From contig OX422219.1 of NCBI GenBank assembly GCA_949130495.1, positions 267,887,111-267,951,110 on the forward strand: 64,000 bases of DNA, in the 5' to 3' direction. The notes under the pieces were generated by a model, which saw only the letters and a list, made by a program, of their open reading frames with translations, did no database searches and was not told the origin of the DNA. This stretch comes from Sambucus nigra (lineage: Eukaryota; Streptophyta; Magnoliopsida; Dipsacales; Adoxaceae). Positions 32,264 to 42,824 of this stretch are shown piece after piece (positions within the stretch are counted from its first letter, which is position 1; each line of letters begins with the position of its first letter). The translations under genes and the position numbers were made by a program.

Positions 32264-33560
32264 TGTAAGGACAAATTTCAAAATCGAGACAATTTGTATG
32301 TAATTATCTTAATTCTGGACAAACTATTTAAGTCATATGATAGACGTTGAATTTTTTATCCCATAAATCCTATGATGTTGTGTGTTGAAGATGTAGCGAA
32401 CGAGCTTCAATGATTGTTATATTGTACCAAGTTTAGTGCCATGTTTGTCTTCACGTATATTGAGAATCTCACAAGTATGGATGCCTATTTATTATGAGTC
32501 CTTGGAATTTTTATTAAGTGTGCTTGTTTTGTTTAAATGGTTTTAAACTTGTTTTATGTTTTAAAGAAAAATGTTTTTTGAGTTGAAATGAGATATAAGA
32601 TCGTTAGAATGAAATTGTGGTTTCGTTCAAAAGACTTTATAGCTCATTCAAACAAATTTGGGATTTCATTCAAAATAGAGATCAAACGAATATCAAACGA
32701 GGTTGCTCTGCATATTCACTTCTAACCTATTAGAAGCTCGTTTGATACTGGTGTGAACGATATTACATTCTCATTCGAATGAACTTGGGTTGTCGTTAAA
32801 ACGATATGTAATTCTTGTTTGAACTACCTTAGTTTTTATTCGAATAAGTCTTCGCCTCAAAAAAATTTCCATCAATATTTAAGTCTTTTTTTACTCAGAG
32901 ATTTGAAGGAGTTTTGACGAAAATCAGTTTCCAACTTGTTTACAAAAGTTTCAAACCCTAAGATACATCCTTTACGTCTGAAATTCGAAATCTTATAATA
33001 TTTATGCTTTGAGATCTTGTTGGGCACCTTTATTTTTTCTTTCATCTGAAAAGAATGTGTTTAATGTGATGGAATCCGCACTTGGTATGTTAAGTATGTG
33101 ATGATTATTAAGCTATCATCGATGGATACCGAGCCACGCATGGACTCATGTGCTGTGACAGCTTGCATGGGTGGACTCTTGTGTTACACTGTGTAAGAGC
33201 GATTGAAGATAGAAGGGCGTCAATGCTTATAGGCGATCGAGTCATTGTGTAAGTCTATTGTTTATGCTTTGTAAAATCGTATCACAGTGAATTATCTAGA
33301 TGGTCTGTTCGAAGTTTTTCCCTTTATGGTTTCATTGTACATCGACGTCTTGTGGTGTGATTATTTTATTTTATATTCTTGTCTCTCGTCACCTTAGATG
33401 CATGATATAGGGTAAAATGATAAAATATGGTAAGTTAAGTTTTCCACAAGATAAGATTGAAATCGATGCTAAGTTAAAATTGAGAAAATTTAAATATATT
33501 GTCTCTGCCTAAAGAGCACACTTTAAGGGCCTTCTTAGTATTTTGTTTAGTTTATCCCAA
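32264..33560 (+). repeat. 3' LTR of SIRE element B
   Basis: Starts like the LTRs at 49415 and 59632. Between 32600 and 32860 it has a cluster of CATTCGAATG, CGTTTGATA, CGTTAGAATG and CGTTCAAA words. The 'CTAAAGAGCACACTTTAAGGGCCTT' stretch near 33508 is shared with element A's LTR, which helps to place the end. Confidence 0.7.
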
Positions 33561-33826
33561 GGTTAAGATTGCACATATCGTACTTGTATTTCGGTATGGA
33601 TTATGTATCACTAAGATTCTTATTCCAGAGTTTGATTTATTTCTCATGGAATATATTGGTATTAGAGATGTTATATGTGTTTTAAAAGTTTATTAAATTA
33701 CATTATGTTTACTTATCTCATTTTATTTTATTCTGTTATGCTAAAAATGTTACCGAAAAAAATTTATTATCATAATTTTTGTATTAGACTTGATTAATCT
33801 ATTTATGGATTTTACAAGTTCTCACA
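33561..33826 (+). other. Remnant of gypsy G 5' LTR
   Basis: AT-rich sequence between the end of SIRE-B and the primer site of gypsy element G; probably the last part of G's LTR, into which B inserted. No gene. Confidence 0.4.
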
Positions 33827-33828
33827 GA

Positions 33829-33840
33829 TGGTATCAAATC
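33829..33840 (+). other. Primer binding site of gypsy G
   Basis: TGGTATCAAATC, preceded by CACAGA as in gypsy D (CACAGATGGTATCATAGC). A degenerate tRNA-Met type site. Confidence 0.65.
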
Positions 33841-36086
33841 ATTCCAGGTTCTAGTGTCCTAGGGTCTTGAGTGCGTTCGTAGATTTTCCACGTTGCGTTA
33901 TTTTATTGATTTAAAGATTTCCCATGTAGAGGTGTACTCGTTATAACGATGATTTCTTAGGGGGTTTCGCACCATTATTCCTGATGAACGATTCGAATAA
34001 AACCAAAGTGTATTGGGAAGGTTCCTTATTTATATTTCCTTTGTGAAACATTCCACGCATGAGGTTGATTTTGTTCGGGAGTCAAGGACTATCAGACGTG
34101 AAACCTTTAGTATGTGCGTAGCGCATGGTGTGAGTGGAGTTACTTCCACTCACCATATGTTGTAGCATGAGGAGAAAGTTTTTGAGACTTTGTCGAGGTG
34201 ACCGCGTGGTTGATAACATGAAGGGGAGTTCAACTATCTTTCCCTTTCTGCCCTGGGAGAAATTGATACCGAGGATAATAAAGACTTTCTCTTTTTTTAC
34301 AACAATTTGTGAAGGCATATTGTGTTAGCAAATAACTTTTGCGTAAGGGGTTTAGTTGGCATTATTAGATGACCATCATTCACCACTTATGCTTAGGTGG
34401 TGGTAGTTTTCCTTCTACATTGCTATAATCATTTAAATTATCTAATTGATAGATTTCTTAATATTAAGAAGATTAGGTTTGGATTAGATCTGAATAACTA
34501 GAGATGGTGTATCATTATCCCGAACATGATAGGACCTCACCTATAGAAGGAACCGTATCAGGGGAGTAGACCCAAAGTGGTTCCAGGACCATATCATTAG
34601 AGTTATTATGACCATTAGAGGAAAGGTAATTATGACCAATGGGTCCATGGCCAATGAGGTTAAGGTCGAAAAAGCCCATCTAAAAAGAACCGATTGTAGA
34701 GATAGGCTCAGTAGGGCCATCGTTACGGCTACTGTTTCGAAATTTCCTTTAGACGCAATGGTGACACTTGAGGAAAATGAGTCCACTTGTCTAGTATATG
34801 CCTTAGGGGAAACCATTTTTTAGAGGTAGCACAAGGACACTGCTATGATTTTGTTTATGGATCAGGCACACGAGTCTTAGTTTAGTATCGCTGAGTTCTT
34901 GTTCATTTATTTGTAGTAGCTTCACTAAGATTTTTTCATTTAGATTTTTTATCTCAAAGTTTTCTTTATATGTGGATAACCCAGTGAATTTGGGTGTTGC
35001 CTTATATCATGATCGTGAAATGTAGTAATATGTTTGGTCGGCTTAGTATTCATCCAATTTGTTGATTTAGACATGTGGTTTCATGATTTTACTACTGGGC
35101 ATTGATTAGTATATATGTATTATGCTTATATTGACTATCAAAATTAGAATTTTATGTTTTCCATTTTGGTCAGGGATTATTTCTTTTAGTTATGTCTATA
35201 CTCAGGGGAAGCCCTAGCGCGTACAGGCATTTTATGGATGTAAGAACATCAGAGGGAGGTTACAGTATCTTAAGATGTTACTGATAGTCCAAAATCTTTT
35301 AAATGTATATATACAAGTATGAATTTACAACCTACACCAAAGATTATTTTTTGCCTTAGTGTTGGAATTATCATTAGACTCGTTGTAAGGGTATTTTGGT
35401 TGGTTTGACTCCGCTGATGAGGATAATGTGCGATGAGAGAAGGCACCAAGTTTTAAGCAAATAAGTTATTCGTACGGTATGTTATTTTGGAGCAACTCTA
35501 GCCCTCTTCATTAAAAGATGGACGATTAGTTTAGTTTGTGTGGATCATCGAGATATGAAAAGGTTATGATGCGGAACCAGTGTATGTTACTGGGTCTTGG
35601 CGGCCTGTTGGATCATTTGAGGGAAGTTTCTTTGTGGTGATGAGTTTGTATTTATGGTTAACGCTGACATTTTGTTAAATAAGAAGTTTTGTAGCAGTGG
35701 TGTTCATTACACCCGATTTTGTGTCAAAGGTGGTTCAAGCCCAAGCGTTGGAATTTTTACCAGGAGTTGATATGAAACTATAATTAGAAGGAATTTCCTG
35801 TCTTATTTTTCCTTAGAATCAAGTTATGTTGCTAATGGGGTTAGTGGTGTCGAAGGGTCCTAAACTACATAAGGTAGTTATGGTCGAGAAGAGTGTTTCA
35901 AACTTCACTTTACATTTCAAAAATGACTGAACGTACACCAATTTGAGGAGTCAGTAGTGTTCTTGCAGTGAACCAATTAGGATCATAGTTTGCATCTAAG
36001 AGTTCTGTTTTCAGTAGTGAAGGTGCAACGCCAGAAACATTTGAAGAGTTGCAGTTGTCTGTAATCCCAGTACAGAAGTGGGAAAG
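33841..36086 (+). mobile_element. Gypsy G interior, heavily decayed
   Basis: Follows a tRNA-Met-type primer site, so gag and pol are expected. Weak traces are present. Near 35490-35560 'ATLALFIKRW' followed by 'VCVDHRD' resembles the start of the gypsy RT (SPVLFVKKKDG...CVDYRDLN). Everything else is broken by stops. It carries the conserved block at 34008-34063, about 170 bases from the primer site. Frames at 34082-34823 on both strands mirror each other and are not convincing genes. It is cut at 36087 by LTR H. Confidence 0.5.
34008..34063 (+). repeat. Conserved 56-bp block, copy in gypsy G
   Basis: GTGTATTGGGAAGGTTCC, AT-rich middle, then GAAACATTCCACGCATGAG. The most diverged of the six copies, still alignable without gaps. 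Confidence 0.65.
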
Positions 36087-36485
36087 TGTAAAGACCCAAC
36101 CCGAATTTATGGATTACCCGTAGTCAACCCAGTCCAGCCCGAGCGTTAGGTGTGAAGTGAAATGAAAAATCCTAGATAATGTTTTTAGTACAAATTTATT
36201 TTAATTAACACTTCACTTGTTCAGCATGTGATTTCAGTTTCAAGATAAACTATGTGTAGGACCCATGGGAGCACCCCGGGTCCAAGTTAGCAGAGCAACT
36301 GCTGTAAAATAAATAAAGTACACTTACCTACATAACGCCTTCAACATACGAACCTGCACCCAACCTGCCGTAACAAAGCGAGGGTGTGAGCCTATTCTCA
36401 GCAGGAATATACAAACCAGTATAGCAACGAACAATGAAAAATAATACTCACACTCTACAAGCACATGCATTCGAAAATACATGTG

Positions 36486-36540
<55 letters not shown>
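36087..36540 (-). repeat. LTR-like sequence H, left part
   Basis: Begins abruptly with TGTAAAGACCCAACCCGAAT inside gypsy G. The hairpin GGACCC...GGGTCC near 36257-36283 and the 'AGCGAGGGTGTGAGCCT' stretch suggest a minus-strand LTR of the gypsy type. A CA array (36491-36524) and a TA array lead to the Helitron. Confidence 0.4.
36491..36524. repeat. (CA)n microsatellite
   Basis: About 17 CA units, then CATA and an AT array that flanks the Helitron on its left. Confidence 0.95.
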
Positions 36541-36553
<13 letters not shown>

Positions 36554-36761
36554 ATAAAGGAGGAGGGCTTTTTGTCCTCCTCAACTGATGGCTCAGATCC
36601 AAAGTTATGAATTTGATGTTTATCTGACGGCTCAGATTTAATTTTGAGAATTTGATTCTAGCTGCTAAAAATGATGACACGTGGCTGTGATGGGAGAATA
36701 TCATGTGCCATCCCCTTCATTTGTCAAGTCTGACATGTACCATGTCTCGAGGCAACATCAC

Positions 36762-36763
<2 letters not shown>

Positions 36764-36793
<30 letters not shown>
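36764..36793. repeat. (CT)n microsatellite
   Basis: About 14 CT units inside the Helitron; a shorter second run lies near 36830-36839. Confidence 0.95.
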
Positions 36794-36796
<3 letters not shown>

Positions 36797-37439
36797 ACCT
36801 ACACACCAGATCACTTCAATTTAACACCTCTCTCTCTCTCACCCATGAACACAAGCACAACATCACCTCAATACGAGATCACTTCAACTTCAATGGGGGT
36901 TCAAATGGAGCAAAGGTAACGTGATTTTTTGACCCGATATCTATTTTAACCATTTCCATTTTTTTACCCGATATCTATTTTATGGCCATTTTTAAAATTT
37001 TTGTACTCTATAGCTCGGAAAATGGAGCAGAGGTGAAGATCTACTCTCTGTATTTTTTTTTATTTCTTCAGATATCTGTCATTTTTGCATAACTGTGATT
37101 TTGTTTTGTATATCTGACCGAACTTGGTTTAAAATCGTGGCTGAGTTGTGGGGTTTCAGTTTGGTTATGGCTACTCCCTTCTCAGAGACTAATAAATACG
37201 TGTTTCCACAACCCTTCCCACTTCCTCCCCGAGTCTCCCTCACCATGGACGAAGCTTGATCGTTAGCATCATAAAAAGACATGGACGAATATTGATCTGT
37301 GAAACCCGGTAGTGGTTTAGATCCTCACTGAACGCCCTATTTTTTCTTTTTTCTTTTATTCACTTCTTTGGTTCACATCAATGTCTTCAGTTCGACGTAT
37401 TTTTTATGGTATAACTCTATTTTTTTATTGTTGAATCTA

Positions 37440-38400
37440 TGGTTTAACTATTTTTTAGATCTGACTTGCTACTCACTGGCTCAGAAAGAAGATGGGGTAA
37501 CGAAGGTCTGACAACCCTCCATACCGAGACCACATCCACCATTTGTGCAGTCAAACCTATTTTTTGTTTTATTGTTGAATCTATGGTTTTTTCTATCAAC
37601 TCTGTTTCAGATCTTAAATTTTTGGGTGCCTGTCCATATGTAGAGTTGTTTTTTAAAATTTTTGGGTACCTTAACATATCGACACCCAGTAGATCTCTCT
37701 CTAGAGTTTTTTTTTGTTAATGTCCATCTGTAGAGTTGGGTTTTTTCTACCAACTTTGTTTTAGATCTCTACTTTCTCTTTGATTTTACAGATCTCTATT
37801 TTCTACAGAAGCTATGGAAATAAATGTTAAGAGTGAGAGCCGGCGAAAAGGGTGATGAGAGAGATGAACACGGCGAGACCGGAGTCAAGCGAAAAAGGTG
37901 ATGAGAGAGATGAAAATGGTGAGATTGAGTTGGAGCTGACTCTCGGCTTTGAGCCGATTTCACGTGTTAGTGGCGTGAGTTGAGTAAAAATTGATAGAGT
38001 AAGGGTTCTGATGATGGAGTTTGTAAGTTGGAGATGGGCTCGATTATTTGGCAGCGTGATGGAATAGGCATGATTATTACTCACCAGTTTTGACAGCTCA
38101 GATCATTCTGAGTTTCTTTTTCTTTCTTTCGTTAAACTATTTGTTCTGACATATTTTTTTACTTTTTCTTCTTATGTTCAGGGAAACTTGCTTGGATTCA
38201 AATCATAGCATGTCATGGATACAATAGAGCTAAGGTATATGTTGCCTATGAGTTCTTGATTTGTTAGTGTGTAATTTTATGTTTGACTTTGCAGATCTAA
38301 TAATATTTCTGTGTACAGTTCCGGGTGACCAACGAGTTTGTTGCAGTTTAACCCAAGATCTGTTTTCTCTTTCTCTTATCTGAACACTGAAGGTTTGTAC
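37440..38400. other. Helitron interior, unrecognised
   Basis: Possible captured or ancestral exon-intron DNA. Open frames of 77-85 codons occur on both strands with no recognisable domain. A 35-base stretch around GGTGATGAGAGAGATGAA is duplicated at about 37850 and 37896. I cannot name a source gene. Confidence 0.3.
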
Positions 38401-39104
38401 CTTTAGTTGGTGTGTAATTTAACTGTTTTTTTTTTAATTTAGTTTGTTCTAATGTGAGAGGTTGAATCGAAAATGTTTGTATCATGTTTATGATATCTAT
38501 CGGGGGAAAATAAAAAATAGTTGAAGAAGAAAGACTTTTTATTTTTTTTCACCATTACTTTCGATATACTTCCGGGGTCTTTTAAATGACGTGTCTTTAT
38601 AATTTGATTTAAATTATTTTTTTCATACTTTTCTTACTCTTTTCGGCTAATTACTTTGGTAGACTTTCTGAGGCTATAAATTTGTATTGAGATCACATTG
38701 AACATTATACCTATTTCAAGTTTGAAGCTTTGCTATTGGCTGGTATGTGCATGACATCACATTGAAGTTATGTGATTGTTTTAATAAACACGCTCATTTC
38801 ACCTAAGTTATCTGTGACCGCTATTAAGAAATGACCAATCAAGAACAGCAAATAAGAATATATGCAAGTCTGTACAAGTTTTTATTGGGTTATGTGCTAT
38901 AGTTGAATTTAATAATGACAACTTCGGCTCTGTGTATCAAGCCTGTACAAGTCTTTATTGAGTTATGCATGTGATTATTTTAATCGTGTACTTAGTAGAG
39001 AAAATTTAAAATAGTGTTGAGTCTTGCATTTTTTATTTCCATTTCAAATATGTGATTTCCCTATGAGTGAATCAATAAACATTAACTTCATTTCAAAATT
39101 TGAC

Positions 39105-39725
39105 TTGCAAAAAACATAAATACATTAAAATTAAATTTTAATCGTGCAATCCGTACGAGTACATCTTATGTTTTTTTTATTAAAAATGAATTTGATTAAA
39201 ATTAATAAGACACGAAATATTACAACATGGTATGGAATAATATTTTTTTATCAATCACGACCATGAACATTCTCTAAGTGAAAGTGGCCCAAAATAAAAT
39301 ATTTTTTGACCAAAAATCCAAATGTATTTTTAATCAAAAACGAAATCGGCCAAAATAAACATCACATAATACGACACAACACGCTATGAAATAATTTATT
39401 TTATCATTCATGAACACTTTCTAAATAAAAGTGACAACACAATGTTTTGTTAACGAAAAAAAGTAGACTAAAATAAACATGACAACATGAAATATATTTT
39501 TTTGTTCATCTCGAACACGACTTAAGTATAAGTGGCACAACAAAAATAAAATTAACAAAAAATGATCCTAACTAAAGTAAGCATGTCATGTCACAATACG
39601 AGATGAAATGAAATATTATTTTTTACTTATCTCGAACATGATTCAAATAAAAGCGGCACACCACAATATGTTTTCTTAAATAAAAAACGAACCGGACCAA
39701 AATAGATACAGCACAACAGGAAATA
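39105..39725. repeat. Degenerate 105-150 bp repeats near Helitron 3' end
   Basis: Four to five diverged units. Each has ATGAAATAATNTTTTTT, a 'CATNNCGAACATGA' part, 'AAATAAAAGTGGCACAAC', and 'AACGAANCGGNCCAAAATA'. Such subterminal repeats are common in non-autonomous plant Helitrons. Confidence 0.6.
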
Positions 39726-39971
39726 TTTTAATGGAAAATTTTGTTTGGAGGGACTCTAAACATGTATGTTTGGATTTTGTAATTCAATATTAAATGGCCT
39801 ATTTTTTAGGAGGGGGGGATGGAATAGAAGCAAATCATCATTTTTTTTATGTTTAATATGTCACGCTTCATTATTTTGTAATCAATTTTAAATATATAAT
39901 GTTGACAAAAAATTGTCTTATGGGATTGCAAGTGTCATATACCCACAAATATTAGGAAACAAATTTATTGT

Positions 39972-39998
39972 CGTGCCATCGGCACGGGTAAACCCTAG
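39972..39998 (+). other. Helitron 3' terminal hairpin and CTAG
   Basis: Six-base-pair GC-rich stem with a 3-base loop, then GGTAAACC and the terminal CTAG, the stop signal for rolling-circle transfer. Confidence 0.85.
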
Positions 39999-42287
39999 TA
40001 TATATATATATATACACCTTTGAAACATACATATTTTAATGCTTTAACCATTTTACTATCCTAAACCTTACTTGTCTAGATTAATTTACCTTAATCCTTT
40101 AAAATACTTCCTTTACTCACACTTAGCATTCCTTATAGCATTTAACACACCCGGTTCAACACTTGAAATCATTAAACATGATTTATCCCGAGTTACTCAT
40201 TTTTACTCGTACAAATATAATTTGGTATTTTCATTGAGAATCACCCTTTCAACACGAGTCAGAAAGTACACTCATTTAATCTTTGCACAACCTTTTTACA
40301 ACCTATACTTATGTAAATATAGGTCTAACCATTTAGGTTTCTTAATCACACATTATCCATTTACTTTATCCCCTTTCCTTGCTTTATGGACATTAATAGA
40401 GTTACGCATTTGCTTCTCCATTTCACATTTACCAGAACATTCATTTTTTTCATTCAAGTTAGGTTGTATTAACACAATTTACCACACAGTCCATTTCTTG
40501 ACATTATCCAAATTTCTTTATCTTTTCTCAAAATCTTCCTATACATCATACTTACACGGGGTCCACACCGACGGCTATGTGCACCATATTCTCTAGCTAG
40601 TGGTTTAGGGAATTTCACCCAAGGGCTCAGGGCCCTTCTTGATTACTTCCCAATTTCATTCGAGTCCTTATTAATGTGTTTAACATTTAAAAAATATTTA
40701 CATTATTCCGCTTCTTTGCTTTTACCCATCCGAAGCCAAAACCTGGACTTAACCGTCCGTTTTTCTATTAACACTTGGAAAATTGCTTTTTTTCTCCTTT
40801 AAGTCTCTTATATACAAACGTGATTTATAATAAAATCATTCATACTTTAGGACTTAATTCAATTTCACCCACACTAGTTTAAAGATGTTTTTTGACATTT
40901 TTATTCCACAAAAATGTTCCACTTTGTGTAAATTACCAATTTACCCTTTATTTACCAAACTTGTAATTTTGTCCTCTAACAAGTGTTATTTCTCAAATTG
41001 TTATTAAGTTTCCAACTAAATATTTTACAATACGTTAGCCATTTAAACACTTGTTCAATGTCCCACATTTACCCAACTTCCACACTTGGCACTTTTACAC
41101 CTTGAACATTTAAATTAGACCCCCTTTACATTTTAAACTCCCATTTTCACACATTCTTTAAGACCCAAATTTCTGTTTGTCTTATTTCACGCTTAAACCC
41201 AACAAGATTTTCTTCAAACTTGTTCATATATTTTTTTTTTTAACCAAGAATAGATTTTTATTGAAACAAAGGAAAATCAAAGAACTAATAAAGTCAAACA
41301 AAAATAGAAATAATACCCTTTATCATAGGGCCCTTGCAAGAGCAACTAACTAAATTTGAAAGTAGGAACATTCAATCTATCCATTTTAAGGATAGTATTC
41401 AATTCCTTGGGAAAAGAATCAATCTGAAGAGAGAAAAATGAAATTTGAATCTCACTTTCTCTTTTAGACAGAAATTCAGCTGCACTATTAGCTTCTCTAT
41501 AAACATGAGAAAAGGAACACTTCAACGAAGCAAAGCAGCAAGCAATAGAACTTGTTCATATATCTATTTTAATAATACTACAAGTTTATATGCATGAGAA
41601 AGTGGACTTTAAATCCTAAAATCCTATTAAGTGGGTTAAACATTTATTTCACTTTAGAAATTTGTATCATGTGATACAAATAGGTTTTTCAAGTCATAAG
41701 GACATTTTATTAACTTCTAAAACTTAATAAATGTCCATTTTCCTTAATATCACTTTTTTTTGGCAAGAAACTTAGAAATATTTATTTCATAAATATTTCA
41801 ACAAGATTAACTTCATTCCATATTTTATTCCAGAAAATATTCAATAATTCCTTTTCACTAGAAATACAAAAAAAAAAATCTCACATTTTAATTCCATAAA
41901 GATGTCCATTATTTCTTTTTATCATAAACACACTAAAATAGCATTTCTTACGTTTTTAATCCATAAAAATGTCCACTATTTGTTTTACTAGAAAATACAG
42001 AAAACTGATATTTTCTTACATTTTTCTTCCATAAAAATATTGAATAATTATATTATGAATTTTCTATGTTTCAAGACTCATTTTAAATCACCCTTTGATA
42101 CCCATTTCATACATATGCTAAGATGATTAATAATCAACACTAGGATGCAAGATAATATCTTTCCTACATATATTTAATATAATATATGTAAATAACATGT
42201 TGAAATCATACTACACATTAAACTTGGGTCAAAGTTAGTTTTTCCCACTTAAAAAGCCCCTAAAGATTGGGGTGGTGGTGAAGATGG
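39999..42287 (-). repeat. LTR-like sequence H, right part
   Basis: AT-rich DNA continuing the sequence split by the Helitron and also interrupted by a LINE tail. It probably belongs to a minus-strand LTR (compare 'ACCGACGGCTATGTGCACCA' near 40570), but I found no clear LTR edge. The longest frame (40072-40596, 174 codons) is low in complexity, has no domain and lies within this non-coding stretch. Repeated phrases 'CATAAAAATGTCCACTATT' occur between 41880 and 42040. Confidence 0.35.
41232..41548 (-). mobile_element. 5'-truncated LINE, 3' end only
   Basis: 317 bases flanked by a perfect 15-bp target duplication, AACTTGTTCATATAT (41217-41231 and 41549-41563). It ends in a 10-base poly(A) tail on the minus strand. 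The coding part reads FSHVYREANSAAEFLSKRES, typical of the C-terminal RNase H region of plant LINEs, and continues to a stop before a 3' untranslated stretch. The frame of the remnant is intact, so the insertion is probably not very old. Confidence 0.88.
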
Positions 42288-42328
42288 GTGACTCCCCCAC
42301 CTTCAAAGGTGGCCCTAAAGGGAGTCAC
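42288..42328. repeat. Nested hairpin, GTGACTCCC / GGGAGTCAC
   Basis: Outer arms GTGACTCCC (42288-42296) and GGGAGTCAC (42320-42328) enclose inner arms CCACCTT (42297-42303) and AAGGTGG (42306-42312). A TATA-like AGTATATAAGC follows at about 42340. Confidence 0.75.
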
Positions 42329-42824
42329 AAAAGATCCAGTATATAAGCTTCAGTGGAAGTTCCAAAATTACTCACCCATGCCTATCTTTTTGTTCTAAGA
42401 ACACCTCCTCAAATACTCATAAAAACGCCCACAACAACATTTATTTTTCGTAGCTATCTTTGTATCATTGGGAAAGATTTGGCTTATAATGGTATGAGTG
42501 TATGGTACAACTCAAATCGGTAGGACTCAGTATAGTGAATGAGGGTGAGTTGAGATTTCTTGAGAATGGAGTGGAGAAGATTATTATAACTATCTCAACT
42601 TACTACCCAAATCGCTTCTTTTTACTAAAGCAGAGTATTCAAACGAGATTTAAAGAGTATGCTAACTGCTATATCTAAAATCTTAAGGCTCGAGGGTTGA
42701 CATGATCATTTGATCAATGATCGAAATAATGGAAACAAAATGGGAGGTATGCTAAAAGTATATAACATCCCTACACTTGTCTTATTTCTCTCGAACAAAA
42801 TTAGTAGTCGACAGGTTATCTGAT
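42329..42824. other. Target region left of gypsy D
   Basis: No gene or repeat recognised. It ends with CTGAT (42820-42824), the left target duplication of gypsy D, and resumes at 63653. Confidence 0.5.

Larger units (their letters stand above)
30841..33560 (+). mobile_element. SIRE element B, 3' part
   Basis: Holds part of the env-like gene, the 3' untranslated region, the purine tract and the 3' LTR of a SIRE-type copia element. The rest was lost or displaced by element I and the J' rearrangement. The right edge is approximate. Confidence 0.7.
36541..39998 (+). mobile_element. Non-autonomous Helitron
   Basis: The right end has the full signature: a hairpin (CGTGCC ATC GGCACG, 39972-39986) eight bases before CTAG (39995-39998), followed by T. 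The left end shows the 'ATAATAAAGGAGGAGGGCTTTTTG' look common at plant Helitron 5' ends. The exact first base is blurred because it inserted in a TA microsatellite, which also borders the right side. No Rep or helicase is encoded. The interior holds CT arrays (36764-36793), possible exon pieces of unknown origin near 37460-38230, and degenerate repeats before the 3' end. Confidence 0.75.

Noticed and set aside
31492..32268. Two frames of 102 and 114 codons that look membrane-protein-like
   Set aside because: The hydrophobicity comes from T-rich 3' untranslated DNA; elements A and C lack the frames at the same place.
34082..34823. Mirror-image frames on both strands in gypsy G
   Set aside because: No domain and no codon bias favouring either strand; the interval is decayed gypsy interior.
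40072..40596. 174-codon frame, one of the longest in the window
   Set aside because: Low-complexity, rich in Leu, Ser, Phe and Tyr from AT/CT-rich DNA, no recognisable domain, and it lies in degenerate LTR-like sequence.
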